The notes below the pieces were generated by a model, which saw only the letters and a list, made by a program, of their open reading frames with translations, was not told where the DNA came from and did not search any database. A stretch of 64,000 bases of DNA from Nonomuraea muscovyensis (GTDB lineage Bacteria > Actinomycetota > Actinomycetes > Streptosporangiales > Streptosporangiaceae), in NCBI RefSeq assembly GCF_014207745.1, contig NZ_JACHJB010000002.1:2666001-2730000 (forward strand). The letters run 5' to 3'. Shown piece by piece: positions 1-8,753 of this stretch. The position numbers and the translations under genes were made by a program. Each line of letters opens with the position of its first letter. Positions within the stretch are counted from its first letter, which is position 1.

Positions 1-927
1 CCAGTCGTGCGGCTTGACCGCGAAGGCGATGGTGGACTCGGTGGAGCCGTAGTACTCGTACAGCACCGGCCCCCACCAGTCCATGATCTGCCGCTTGACC
101 TCCACCGGGCACGCGGCGGCCGTGTGGATCACCTGCCGCAGGCTGGACACGTCGTACCGCTCGCGCACCTGCCGCGGCAGCCGGAGCATGCGGTGCAGCA
201 TGGTCGGCACCATCATCGCGTTCGTCACCCGGTGGCGCTCGACCAGGTCCAGGACGTGCTCCGGGTCGAACCGGCGCGTGATCACCACCGTGTGCCCGAG
301 GTGCAGCGCGAACTGCGTGTGGGCGCACGGCGCCGAGTGGTACATCGGCGAGGTCACCAGGTGGACGTCGTCGCCCGGCGTCAGGTCGACCACCTCCCCG
401 AGGAACCAGGTGTAGAGCGGGACGATCGCCTCCGGCTCGGTGCCGGGCAGCGCGCGCCGCACTCCCTTGGGGAAGCCGGTGGTGCCGGAGGTGTACCACA
501 TGACGGCCCCGGCGGTGCGCCCGGCGGGCGCCGTCGTGGGCTGCCCCTCGGCCAGGCCCCGGACGCCCGGCTCGGCGCCGGGGACCTTGCCCGCGTACTC
601 GGGGGCGGCGACGACCAGCTTGGCGTCGCAGTCGGCCAGGATGTAGGCGATCTCCGGCTCGGTCAGGTGCCAGTTGACCGGCACGTAGTACAGGCCGATC
701 TGCCCGGTGGCCATCAGCAGGACGACGGCCTCGACGCCGTTGGGCAGCACCCCGGCGACCACGTCGCCGGTGCCGAGCCCGCGCGCCCGCAGTCCGTGGG
801 AGACCTGGTGAACCAGGGCGAGCAGCTCGCCGTAGGTGTGGCGGGTGCCGTCGTCGTCGATCAGCGCCGGGCGGTCCGGGTCGGCGGCGGCGATGGCGTA
901 GAAGCCGCTCGGCGGGTCGGCGCCCAT
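1..927 (-). CDS. Acyl-CoA synthetase (AMP-binding), C-terminus beyond window
   Basis: The enzyme would activate a carboxylic acid to its acyl-AMP and then acyl-CoA. About 309 N-terminal residues are visible; the gene runs off the left edge, so the C-terminal lid domain is missing. The phosphate-binding loop YTSGTTGFPKG lies at residues 145-155, and YEYYGSTES near residue 297 is the A5-type ATP/adenine motif. The ATG overlaps the TGA of the upstream acyl-CoA dehydrogenase in an ATGA, so translation is probably coupled and the three genes form one operon. Fatty-acid or steroid side-chain activation is likely from the two acyl-CoA dehydrogenases beside it. The exact substrate cannot be read from the sequence. 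Confidence 0.9.
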   Translation of the reverse strand, partial: MGADPPSGFYAIAAADPDRPALIDDDGTRHTYGELLALVHQVSHGLRARGLGTGDVVAGVLPNGVEAVVLLMATGQIGLYYVPVNWHLTEPEIAYILADCDAKLVVAAPEYAGKVPGAEPGVRGLAEGQPTTAPAGRTAGAVMWYTSGTTGFPKGVRRALPGTEPEAIVPLYTWFLGEVVDLTPGDDVHLVTSPMYHSAPCAHTQFALHLGHTVVITRRFDPEHVLDLVERHRVTNAMMVPTMLHRMLRLPRQVRERYDVSSLRQVIHTAAACPVEVKRQIMDWWGPVLYEYYGSTESTIAFAVKPHDW

Positions 928-2018
928 CACAGCTCCAGCAGGCCGGCGAGGCGGGCGCGGTGGACGCGGGGCGGGCCGAGCAGCACCTCGTCGGCCTTGG
1001 CCCGCTTGTAGAACAGGTGGGCGTCGTGCTCCCAGGTGAAGCCGACACCGCCGTGCAGGAGCAGGTGGTCGCGGGCCACCTCGAAGCAGGCGCGTCCCAC
1101 GTACGCCTGGGCGAGCGCGGCGGCGGCCGGCAGCTCGCCGGGTGCGGCGTCGGCGGCCCAGGCGGCGTAGCGGACGATGGACTCGGCCTGTTCGAGCTTG
1201 CCGTGCATGTCGGCCAGCTTGTGCTTGACGCCCTGGTAGGAGCCGATGGGCCGGCCGAACGCCACGCGGATCTTGGCGTAGGCGACGATGGCCTCCAGCG
1301 ACCCGCGCAGCACCCCGAGCTGCTCGGCCGCCAGCGCGACCGCCATCCGGTCGCCGACGCCGTCGCTTACTCCGTCGCCGGCCGGGAGCGTGCCGAGCAC
1401 CCGGCCGGGCGCCCCGTCGAGCTCCACGTGCGCCTGGCCGCGCGTGACGTCGAGTGTCTCCAGCGGGGTGCGCGTGACTCCCCCGGCCGTCAGGTCGCCG
1501 GCTGTCAGATCCACGGCCACGAGCACCGCGCCGTCGCCGGTGAGCGCGGGCACCACGAGCACGTCCGCCTCCATGCCGCTCAGCACCTGCGTCAGCTCGC
1601 CGTGCACGGCCACGCCACCGCCGGGCGCCGGTGCGGCCGTCACGTCGGCGAGGTGACCGGCGCCGCCGGGCGACCGGGCGAGGGTCGCCGTGAGGCGGCC
1701 CTCGGCGATGCCGGCCAGCAGGTCCTTGTCGGGCACCCGGGTGAGCGCGATCGTGGCGAACACGGTGGCCAGGAACGGGCCGGGCAGCAGCGCCGCGCCC
1801 GTCTCCTCCAGCGCGACGGCCAGCTCGGCGAAGCCCGCGCCCGCCCCGCCGTACTCCTCGGGCACGATGAGGCCGGACAGGCCCAGCTCGCCGTTGAGGC
1901 GGGCGTAGACGGCCGGGTCGTAGCCGTCGCGCGCCTTGGGCGGCGGCGAGGCCGCCGCCAGGAAGGACCGGACGGCCTGGCGGAGCTGCCGCTGTTCCTC
2001 GCCGAGCACGAGCTTCAC
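927..2018 (-). CDS. Acyl-CoA dehydrogenase (FadE-type), small subunit-like
   Basis: This 363-residue flavoprotein belongs to the acyl-CoA dehydrogenase family, which introduces an alpha-beta double bond into acyl-CoA using FAD. The C-terminal half carries the typical segment RVAFGRPIGSYQGVKHKLAD and the ending LHGGVGFTWEHDAHLFYKRA. The GTG start is preceded by GGAGGG about 6 nt away. It lies between a second acyl-CoA dehydrogenase upstream and an acyl-CoA synthetase with which it shares an ATGA. Two adjacent, dissimilar FadE genes are known in actinobacterial steroid degradation to form alpha2beta2 enzymes with shared FAD sites. That arrangement is inferred here from gene order only. The family is certain, the substrate is not. 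Confidence 0.92.
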   Translation of the reverse strand: MKLVLGEEQRQLRQAVRSFLAAASPPPKARDGYDPAVYARLNGELGLSGLIVPEEYGGAGAGFAELAVALEETGAALLPGPFLATVFATIALTRVPDKDLLAGIAEGRLTATLARSPGGAGHLADVTAAPAPGGGVAVHGELTQVLSGMEADVLVVPALTGDGAVLVAVDLTAGDLTAGGVTRTPLETLDVTRGQAHVELDGAPGRVLGTLPAGDGVSDGVGDRMAVALAAEQLGVLRGSLEAIVAYAKIRVAFGRPIGSYQGVKHKLADMHGKLEQAESIVRYAAWAADAAPGELPAAAALAQAYVGRACFEVARDHLLLHGGVGFTWEHDAHLFYKRAKADEVLLGPPRVHRARLAGLLEL

Positions 2019-2032
2019 CGCCAGCCCTCCGT

Positions 2033-2122
2033 CCTGCCCGGCACGACCCTGCCGTGTGCGAGCCTGCCCGGCACGACCCTGCCGTGTGCGAGCCTGCCGT
2101 CTGCGAGGCTGCCCTGTGCGAG
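2033..2122. repeat. 30-bp / 15-bp tandem repeat filling an intergenic gap
   Basis: Two identical 30-bp units (2033-2062 and 2063-2092) begin CCTGCCCGGCACGACC. They are followed by two 15-bp half-units (2093-2107 and 2108-2122) ending TGCGAG. Together they fill nearly the whole 106-bp gap between the two acyl-CoA dehydrogenase genes. No hairpin or coding function is evident. It looks like a minisatellite grown by slippage inside an operon. Confidence 0.85.
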
Positions 2123-2124
2123 CG

Positions 2125-3303
2125 TCATTCCTGCGTCCCCACCTTCAGGTCCTTGAACGGCACGGTCTTGTCCACGCGCGGCCCGGGCGGCAGCCCCAGC
2201 ACGCGCTCCCCGATGATGTTGCGCATGATCTCGTTGGTGCCGCCGCCCAGCGACATGGCCGGCGCGAGGCTGATGGCGTGGGAGAGCGGGTCGCCGCCGA
2301 CCACGCTGGCCGGCCCGGCCAGCCGGGTCGCGAGGTCGGCCCGGAACATGGTCAGCTCGGCCAGCAGCAGCTTGGCGACGCTGCCGCGGGCGCCGGGGAA
2401 GGCCCCGGCCTCGGCCTCCTGGGCGAGGCGCTGGTTGAACAGCGCCAGGGCGCGCGAGCGGATGTACAGCTCGACGAGCTCGTCACGGACCAGCGGGTCG
2501 GTCGTGTCGGCCGTCCGGCGCAGCGCCTCCAGCCCGGACGGGTCGTCCTCGCCGCCGCTCATGCCGACGCCGGCGGAGATCGACAGCCGCTCGTGCAACA
2601 GGGTCGTGACGGCGACGCTCCATCCGTCGTTCACCTCGCCCACCCGGTGCTCGTCGGGGATCGGGACGTCGTCGAAGAACACCTCGTTGAAGTGGGCGCG
2701 GCCGGTCATGTCACGCAACGGCCTGACCGTCACGCCCGGATGGCGCATGTCCACCACGAACATGGTCAGGCCCTTGTGCTTGGGCGCCTCGACGTCGGTG
2801 CGGGCCAGCAGCAGCCCCCAGTCGGCCTGCTGGGCGACCGACGTCCACACCTTCTGGCCGTTGACCAGCCAGCCCTGCCCGTCGCGTACGGCCCTGGTCT
2901 GCAGCGCGGCCACGTCGCTGCCGGCGCCCGGCTCGGAGAAGAGCTGGCACCAGATCTCCTCGCCGCGCAGCAGCGGCCGGACGAAGCGCTCGCGCTGCTC
3001 GTCGGTGCCCCGGTCGACCAGGGTGGGCCCGGTCATGCCGAGCCCGATGGAGAAGACGTAGGTCGGCAGGGCGAAGTGCCGCGCCTCGGCGGCGAAGGCA
3101 CGCTCCTCCTCCTGGGTGAGTCCCTGCCCGCCCCAGCGCCTGGGCCAGGTGATGCCCGAGTATCCGGCGTCATAAAGCTTGGCCATGAACTCTTTGGCCC
3201 GGGCGACGCCGCCGTCGGCACCGTCGTCGCCCGGTGGCTCCGGGGAGGGCGTGTTCGCCTGCAGCCAGGCGCGGGCGGCGCGCCGGTACGCGTCGAGGTT
3301 CAC
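2125..3303 (-). CDS. Acyl-CoA dehydrogenase (FadE-type), large subunit-like
   Basis: This 392-residue acyl-CoA dehydrogenase has N-terminal, middle beta and C-terminal helical domains. Visible landmarks are WPRRWGGQG near the N-terminus, QLFSEPGAGSD in the FAD/substrate region and GGTNEIMRNIIGERVLGLP near the C-terminus. I chose the GTG at 3303 because AGGAGG lies 4 nt upstream; a GTG nine codons earlier (3330) has no ribosome binding site. It is the first gene of the leftward operon with the second dehydrogenase and the acyl-CoA synthetase. A heterotetramer with the neighbouring 363-residue protein is plausible by analogy with steroid-degrading FadE pairs. The 133 bp upstream hold the promoters of this gene and the divergent sensor kinase. 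Confidence 0.92.
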   Translation of the reverse strand: MNLDAYRRAARAWLQANTPSPEPPGDDGADGGVARAKEFMAKLYDAGYSGITWPRRWGGQGLTQEEERAFAAEARHFALPTYVFSIGLGMTGPTLVDRGTDEQRERFVRPLLRGEEIWCQLFSEPGAGSDVAALQTRAVRDGQGWLVNGQKVWTSVAQQADWGLLLARTDVEAPKHKGLTMFVVDMRHPGVTVRPLRDMTGRAHFNEVFFDDVPIPDEHRVGEVNDGWSVAVTTLLHERLSISAGVGMSGGEDDPSGLEALRRTADTTDPLVRDELVELYIRSRALALFNQRLAQEAEAGAFPGARGSVAKLLLAELTMFRADLATRLAGPASVVGGDPLSHAISLAPAMSLGGGTNEIMRNIIGERVLGLPPGPRVDKTVPFKDLKVGTQE

Positions 3304-3463
3304 ATCGCCTCCTGGGGCATCAGTGTTCACTTACAATAGCCAGCCCTGCGCGAGACGCCTAGCGCTGAATGTCCTGCACGTTTTATCCGGATTTGTCGTC
3401 GAATCTCCGTTAATTAGAGCTTGGGCGACCTAGTGTGATCACCTGATTACCGGGGGGAAAGGC

Positions 3464-4804
3464 GTGATCGCACGGTTCGGCACATCCATCCGCACGCGGC
3501 TGACTCTGCTCGCCGCGACAGCCGCGGCGCTGCTCAGCCTCGTGATCAACGGGTTCGTGCTGTACGCCCTGCACAGCAGCGCCGGTGACTACCGGAAGAC
3601 CCAGGTGATCAACACCGGGCTGGAGGTCGTCCACCTGGTCAAGCGCGGCGAGCTGCCCACCGTGATCACCAGCGACCTGGACGGGGTACAGGTCGTGGAC
3701 GACTCCGGACAGGTGATGGCCTCCACCCCCAACCTCGCCGGGCTGCCGCGCATGAGCACGATGCTGCCCGGCGAGTTCAGCGCCCACCGCTCCTCCGTGG
3801 TCTGCGACCTGCCGTACTTCCCCGGACGGTGCGAGTTCCTGTCGGTCTTCCGGGTGTACGAGCAGGACGGCGACTGGCTGGTGTACGCCGCGGACGACCT
3901 GGTGCCCTGGTACGTCCATCCGGGCGTGCTCGTCGCCCTGGCCGGGGTGTCGGCGCTGCTCGTGGCCCTGGCCTGGTTCGGCACGTCACGAGTGGTGGCC
4001 AGGACGCTCAACCCCGTGGGAGAGATCCGCGACAAGCTCGCCGAGATCACCACCAGCGACCTCGGCATGCGGCTGCCGGTGTCGGAGAAGGCCGACGAGA
4101 TCCGGTCGCTCGCCGAGACCGCCAACCAGACGCTCGACCGGCTGGAGGCGGCGGTGGAGCAGCAGCGCAGGTTCGCCTCCGACGCCTCGCACGACCTGCG
4201 CAGCCCCATCACCGCGATGCGCGCCCAGGTCGAGGAGGCCATGCTGCATCCCGGCGACGCCGACTGGACGGAGATCGGCAAGGCCCTGCTGGCCAGCCTG
4301 GACCGGCTGCAGGCCATCGTGACCGACCTGCTGACCCTGACCAAGCTCGACGCCGGCGCCCCGATGACCCGCGAGCCCCTCGACCTGGCCGAACTGGTGT
4401 CCGCCGAGACGGCGCGGTCGCGCTCCAAGAAGGTCATCGCCACCCTGCAGCCGGGCGTGCGCGTCACCGGTGACCGGCTGCAGCTCGCCCGGCTGCTGAC
4501 GAACCTCCTCGACAACGCCGAGCGGCACGCCGAGTCCACGGTCATCGTCACGGTCCGGCGCATCGACAGCCACGCCATCCTGGAGGTCCTCGACGACGGC
4601 GGCGGCATCGCGCCCGAGCAGCGCGAGCTCGTCTTCCAGCGCTTCACCCGCCTCGACGCCTCGCGCAACCGCGACGCCGGGGGCACCGGGCTGGGCCTGT
4701 CCATCGCCCGGGACATCGCCCAGGCCCACCACGGCACCCTCACGCTGGAGGACAGCGACAGCGGCGCCCGGTTCATGCTGCGGCTACCGGCGAGGGACAA
4801 CTGA
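3464..4804 (+). CDS. Orphan HAMP-type sensor histidine kinase
   Basis: This 446-residue membrane sensor kinase autophosphorylates on a histidine in response to an extracytoplasmic signal. A transmembrane helix at about residues 12-36, an outer sensor loop to about 150, a second helix at about 151-172, a HAMP linker, a HisKA helix with SHDLRSP (H243) and a HATPase domain are in order. The ATPase motifs are NLLDNAERH (348-355), DDGGGI (377-382) and GGTGLGLS (407-413). The outer loop has two cysteines near 114 and 123 that could form a disulfide. The GTG start is preceded by a G-rich GGGGGGAAAGG. No response regulator is adjacent, so its partner must lie elsewhere. The only response regulator in the window is NarL-type and does not match this kinase class. 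Confidence 0.93.
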   Translation: MIARFGTSIRTRLTLLAATAAALLSLVINGFVLYALHSSAGDYRKTQVINTGLEVVHLVKRGELPTVITSDLDGVQVVDDSGQVMASTPNLAGLPRMSTMLPGEFSAHRSSVVCDLPYFPGRCEFLSVFRVYEQDGDWLVYAADDLVPWYVHPGVLVALAGVSALLVALAWFGTSRVVARTLNPVGEIRDKLAEITTSDLGMRLPVSEKADEIRSLAETANQTLDRLEAAVEQQRRFASDASHDLRSPITAMRAQVEEAMLHPGDADWTEIGKALLASLDRLQAIVTDLLTLTKLDAGAPMTREPLDLAELVSAETARSRSKKVIATLQPGVRVTGDRLQLARLLTNLLDNAERHAESTVIVTVRRIDSHAILEVLDDGGGIAPEQRELVFQRFTRLDASRNRDAGGTGLGLSIARDIAQAHHGTLTLEDSDSGARFMLRLPARDN

Positions 4805-4885
4805 CCGAACTCGGTGGTAACGCTCCCATAGCCCCGCCCGTTTTGTCCTTACTCCTCCTCTGGCCACTAGTTAGAGTGGCCCGCT

Positions 4886-5485
4886 GTGACATCAGGTTTC
4901 AGTCGATTACGGCGTGAGGACTTGCTCAAGGCGGCATGTGAGGTGATCGCGGAGCGGGGGTTCGGGCACACCAGGACCCTGGACATCGCCCGTGCCGCCG
5001 GAGTGAGCCAGGCGCTGCTGTTCTACCACTTCGAGACCAAGGAACAGCTCTTCGCCCAGGCGTTCGCCTACGCGGCCCAGATCCACCGCACCGCGCTGGA
5101 GTCGATCGAGCGGCTCGAACGGCCGCCGCTCGACCGCCTGCGCACGCTGCTGCGGCGCTGCTCGCCGGGCGCGGCGCCGGACGGCTGGCGGCTGTGGATC
5201 GACGCCTGGGCGGAGTCGATCCGCAGCCACGACCTGGAGCAGATCTCCCGCCGCCTCGACCAGCAGGGCCGGCTGCTGATGCGGTCGATCATCGACGACG
5301 GGGTGCGCACCGGCGACTTCGCCTGCGCCGACCCCGAGGCGTCGAGCTGGCGGATCTTCGCGTTGATCGACGGGCTGGCGATCCAGATCCACGTGCACCC
5401 GCAGGCGCTGTCGCGACGCCGAGCCGACCAGCTCGTCCGCACGGCCGCCGCCGCGGAGGTGGGGGTGAGACCGGCCGACCTGTGA
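4886..5485 (+). CDS. TetR-family transcriptional regulator
   Basis: This 199-residue TetR-type repressor has an N-terminal helix-turn-helix at about residues 10-55 (AACEVIAERGFGHTRTLDIA, then ALLFYHFETKEQLF) and a helical ligand/dimer domain. No Shine-Dalgarno sequence precedes the GTG. TAGAGT at 4872-4877 ends 8 nt before it, so the transcript may be leaderless. The gene stands alone between a sensor kinase and copC; its target could be either neighbour or distant genes, and the ligand cannot be predicted. The 3' end runs into a 15-bp tandem repeat that encodes the last residues. Confidence 0.9.
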   Translation: MTSGFSRLRREDLLKAACEVIAERGFGHTRTLDIARAAGVSQALLFYHFETKEQLFAQAFAYAAQIHRTALESIERLERPPLDRLRTLLRRCSPGAAPDGWRLWIDAWAESIRSHDLEQISRRLDQQGRLLMRSIIDDGVRTGDFACADPEASSWRIFALIDGLAIQIHVHPQALSRRRADQLVRTAAAAEVGVRPADL

Positions 5486-5509
5486 CCGGCTGACCTGTGA
5501 CCGGCCGGC
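5469..5509. repeat. 15-bp tandem repeat at the 3' end of the TetR gene
   Basis: GACCGGCCGACCTGT (5469-5483) and GACCGGCTGACCTGT (5484-5498) follow each other directly, then a partial third unit begins at 5499. The first unit encodes the last residues and includes the stop codon TGA of the TetR gene; the rest is intergenic. Confidence 0.75.
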
Positions 5510-5511
5510 AT

Positions 5512-5533
5512 CCGGCGCGCGTGCGCGGGCCGG
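5512..5533 (+). terminator. Possible GC-rich hairpin terminator after the TetR gene
   Basis: CCGG-CGCGC (5512-5520), a 2-nt loop, then GCGCG and CCGG (5523-5533) can pair with a 2-nt bulge. It lies 27 bp after the TetR stop. There is no T-run, which is common in high-GC actinobacteria. The rest of the gap up to copC (5534-5725) holds nothing else I recognise. Confidence 0.35.
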
Positions 5534-5725
5534 CGGGATCGCCACCGTTCCGGGGCCGCGGCCCGGGTCGAGCACCGTACGCCCGTCACCGGGCTCCCGG
5601 GTGAGGTGGGCGACGGCCGCCGCCTCGCCGTGATCGGGCGCGGGAGGGGGCCGCACCGCCGAACGGGTCCTGCGCGGATGCGACCATAGACGGGTTTGCG
5701 ATGTGTTGACGGAAGGTAGTGATCG

Positions 5726-6511
5726 GTGAGGCGGCTACTCACGGTCCTGGTGCTGGCGTGCGCCGCGGCGGGGCTCCCGGCCCCGGCTCTGGCGCACAAC
5801 GTGCTGGTCGGCAGCGACCCGAAGGACGGGGCGACGCTGTCGTCCGCGCCCACCCGCATCACGCTGGTGTTCGACCAGCCGGTACGCCAGGGTTACGCCC
5901 AGGTCGGCGTCACCGGTCCCGACGGGGCGGCGTGGGCTGACGGTGAGGCGGTCGTGGCGGCCGAGAAGGTGTCGGTCAAGGTGCGGCCGCTGCCGGCGAA
6001 CGGCGCGTACACGGTGGGCTACCGCATCCTGTCGGCCGACGGCCACCCGGTCACCGGCAAGATCACCTTCACCCTGCGGGCCGCCGTCGCGCCCCCGTCC
6101 GGCGCGGCCGATCCCCAGGCCACGGACCGTCCCCAGGACACCGCCGCGACGGCCGCCCCCTCGGGACGCCCCGCACCCGACCCCCAGACCGCCGCTCCCC
6201 TGCCGGCCGACGACGCACAGCGGGCCGAGGTCTACGAGGCGGCGGCCAACGGCGGAGCGGGCATGGCCGTGGTCTGGATCGTCGGAGCGCTCCTGCTGCT
6301 GGCCGCGGGCACCGCCGTGGCCCTGCGCCGCGCACGCCCCTCCCCCGGCCCCCACGACGTCCCCACCCCGGACACCGCGTCGCAGCCCGCCGCCCCTTCC
6401 ACAGCTGCGCCGGACACCACCGGGCCGCACCCCACCGAGCCGCAAGCCGACGCTCGGCCGGAGGGCGCCGCCAGGACCGCCACCCCGCCTGGTGAGGGGG
6501 CGGGCGCGTGA
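5726..6511 (+). CDS. copC: CopC-domain copper-binding exported protein
   Basis: This 261-residue exported protein has a signal peptide (residues 1-23) cut before H24, so the mature protein begins His-Asn-Val. The CopC beta-sandwich covers roughly 24-118 and contains the copper-type motif ADGHPVTG (H107). A mature N-terminal histidine plus the DGH histidine is the classical Cu(II) site. A Pro/Ala/Thr-rich spacer follows, then one membrane helix at about 180-200 and a low-complexity tail of about 60 residues. GGAAGG lies 8 nt before the GTG. The last codons overlap copD in a GTGA, so the two proteins are made together. Periplasmic-side copper handling for import by CopD is the known role of the pair. 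The long tail after the helix is not part of the family core. Confidence 0.93.
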   Translation: MRRLLTVLVLACAAAGLPAPALAHNVLVGSDPKDGATLSSAPTRITLVFDQPVRQGYAQVGVTGPDGAAWADGEAVVAAEKVSVKVRPLPANGAYTVGYRILSADGHPVTGKITFTLRAAVAPPSGAADPQATDRPQDTAATAAPSGRPAPDPQTAAPLPADDAQRAEVYEAAANGGAGMAVVWIVGALLLLAAGTAVALRRARPSPGPHDVPTPDTASQPAAPSTAAPDTTGPHPTEPQADARPEGAARTATPPGEGAGA

Positions 6512-7533
6512 CCGTCACCGTCCCCGTGCGGCAACGCTCCGGGGGCCGGCTCCCCGCGGGCGTGTTCGCGGTGTGCGCGGTCGTCGCCGCCGTGGTCGCC
6601 AGCACGCTGACCGCCCAGGAGGCCGTTCCCGGCATCCCCATGCCCGGCCCCGTCGTGGACCTCGGGCTGCCCGTCGTCCGGGTGGCGCTCGACATCGCCG
6701 CCGTGGCGGTCGTCGGCCTGAGCCTGCTGCCCAAGCTGCTCGGCTTCGACGCTCCCGAGCGCACCGAGCCCGTCATGCGCCGGGTGCGTCCCCTGACCGT
6801 CACCGCCGCGTGGGCGTGGGCCGTCAGCGCGCTGCTGACGATCGTGTTCCAGACGGCGGAGCTCAACCCCGGCGGGGTGCCGACGCTCGGCATGATCGCC
6901 GGCTACGTCGACACCGTCGGCACCGGGCAGGGCCTGCTGTTCAGCGCCGCCTGCGCGCTCGCCGCGGCGGGCATCGGCCTGATGGCGGTGCGGTTCGGCG
7001 AGAAAGTGCCCGCCGAGCTGCGGATCATCGTCGCCCTCTTCGGGCTGCTGCCCATCCCGGTGACCGGGCACGCCGTCAACTCGGTCTGGCACGACCCCAT
7101 CATGATCTCGATGGAGATCCACGTGATGGGCGCGGCGGCCTGGACCGGCGGGCTGGCCGCGATCATGGTGTTCGTCGCGCCGCGCGGCGACCTCCTCTCC
7201 GTCGTGCTGCCCCGTTTCTCCAGGATCGCCACCGTCTGCCTGCTGCTCGTCGGCCTGTCGGGGCTGATCACGGGTCTGGGCACGATGGCCCTCACCCCCG
7301 GCGTGGAGCTGCCGGGCGCGATCGTGACCAGTGAGTACGGCCTGCTGGTGGTGGCCAAGCTGGCCCTGGTGGCGCTCCTGGTGCCGCTGGCCGCGCACAT
7401 CAGGTTTCGGCTGCTGCCCGCCGTCCGCCGGGGCGCCACCACGGCCGTCGTGGCCTGGGCGAGCGCCGAACTGGCCGTGATGGGCCTGTCCTACGGCGTG
7501 GCGGTCGCGATCACCCGCGCCTCGATCGGCTGA
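6508..7533 (+). CDS. copD: CopD-family copper transport membrane protein
   Basis: This 341-residue integral membrane protein has about eight hydrophobic segments and belongs to the CopD family that moves copper inward, usually with CopC. Histidines that could bind copper lie at H188, H195 and H205 in TGHAVNSVWHDPIMISMEIH, followed by the family-typical GAAAWTGGLAAIM. It starts at a GTG that overlaps the copC stop by 4 bp. The 3' end overlaps the end of the convergent membrane-protein gene by 43 bp. Unlike long CopD proteins, it has no fused cytochrome c oxidase assembly domain. Confidence 0.9.
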   Translation: MTVTVPVRQRSGGRLPAGVFAVCAVVAAVVASTLTAQEAVPGIPMPGPVVDLGLPVVRVALDIAAVAVVGLSLLPKLLGFDAPERTEPVMRRVRPLTVTAAWAWAVSALLTIVFQTAELNPGGVPTLGMIAGYVDTVGTGQGLLFSAACALAAAGIGLMAVRFGEKVPAELRIIVALFGLLPIPVTGHAVNSVWHDPIMISMEIHVMGAAAWTGGLAAIMVFVAPRGDLLSVVLPRFSRIATVCLLLVGLSGLITGLGTMALTPGVELPGAIVTSEYGLLVVAKLALVALLVPLAAHIRFRLLPAVRRGATTAVVAWASAELAVMGLSYGVAVAITRASIG

Positions 7534-8660
7534 CGGCGCGACCACCACTCGCAGGCCAGCCACACCGCCAGCAGCCCGGCCCCCGCCCAGACGGCCGACG
7601 CCGTCGCCAGGGGCGGGGTGCCCGCCAGGTCCTCGTGGCCCGTGAGCAGGCCGTACACCGGGCCCATGAGCGCGCTCTGGGCGACCAGGGCGCCATAGGC
7701 GGCGGCGGTCACCCCGGCGGACCCCAGCACGGCCCGCGCCACCGGCATCCGCACCGCGAACGCCAGGTCCACGCAGAGCCCGGCCACCACGAGGAAGAAC
7801 GGCACGGCCGACGGCGGGAACCCGGTGAACGTGAGCAGCGGCCAGGCCAGCGTGCGGAAGCCCACGTAGCCGGCGGCCACCAGCGTCGCCGCGCCGAACC
7901 TGCCGATCATCATCCGCGCCACCACCAGCACCGACACGGTGGCGACGACCGCGTAGACCGGGTAGAGCACGTCGGGCACCGGCAGCGCGAACCCGGTCAT
8001 CATCACCCGGTCGATGGGGCGGCCCATCTGCTCGGCGGCGAACCGCAGCAGGATCGGCTCGGCGTAGGTGGCGTTGTTGTCCCAGGCGCCGATCGACAGG
8101 ATGCCGTACTCCTGGTGCTGCTCCGGGAAGTGGACGTTCTCCAGGAACAACGCGAAGAACGCACCCAGCACCACCGTGCGCTCCCTGCCCGGCGGAGCAC
8201 TCATGAACCAGCCGCGGATCACGCCGGCGATCATGAAGAACGTTCCAACGTAGAGCATGATGTGCGACGGGCTCCACGAGGTGATGTCGAGGCCGTTGAC
8301 CCGGTGGTTGATCAGGTCGAGCGGCACCGCCACCAGGAAGATGCCGGTGCCCCACTGGATCAGCCTGAGGGCCGCCCGGTCGACGCCGAAGCCGGTGTAG
8401 CCGTGGATGACGGTCAGCGCGAGCGCCAGGGCCGTGCCCGCCGAGTTGAGCAGGTGGGGCGGCGCGAGGTCGTCGCGCAGCCACTTGAAGTGCCACGAGA
8501 CGTCCCACGCCGAGCCGAGCAGCTTGAGCGTGAGCGCGACCAGCCAGCCGTAGTAAAGGACCCGGAACAGGTCGTGCGGCGTCTCACGCCCCGCCGGCCC
8601 TCTGGTCCAGTGGGGCTGGGCCCAGGTGGCGGCGTCTTTGACGAATGCTGGTGCCTTCAC
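7491..8660 (-). CDS. Polytopic membrane protein of unknown family next to copCD
   Basis: I do not recognise the family. The 389-residue protein has about nine to ten hydrophobic segments. Histidine- and acid-containing motifs sit in or near the membrane: WDVSWHFKW, DLINHRVNG, WSPSHIMLY and ENVHFPEQHQEYG. Conserved-looking His clusters of this kind often bind metals or heme, and the gene converges with copD (43-bp overlap), so a copper link is possible but unproven. I chose the GTG at 8660 because TAAGAT (8673-8668) ends 7 nt upstream, a leaderless arrangement. An ATG at 8669 and a GTG at 8696 in the same frame are alternatives; none has a Shine-Dalgarno sequence. Confidence 0.85.
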   Translation of the reverse strand: MKAPAFVKDAATWAQPHWTRGPAGRETPHDLFRVLYYGWLVALTLKLLGSAWDVSWHFKWLRDDLAPPHLLNSAGTALALALTVIHGYTGFGVDRAALRLIQWGTGIFLVAVPLDLINHRVNGLDITSWSPSHIMLYVGTFFMIAGVIRGWFMSAPPGRERTVVLGAFFALFLENVHFPEQHQEYGILSIGAWDNNATYAEPILLRFAAEQMGRPIDRVMMTGFALPVPDVLYPVYAVVATVSVLVVARMMIGRFGAATLVAAGYVGFRTLAWPLLTFTGFPPSAVPFFLVVAGLCVDLAFAVRMPVARAVLGSAGVTAAAYGALVAQSALMGPVYGLLTGHEDLAGTPPLATASAVWAGAGLLAVWLACEWWSRRQPIEARVIATATP

Positions 8661-8753
8661 GGCGAGCATCTTACGGTCATCCGCCGCGCCGTCCACGGGA
8701 GAAGAGTGCGCTTTTGGAGGAATCGGACACTTGTCCGGATCTGGAGCTCCCGC

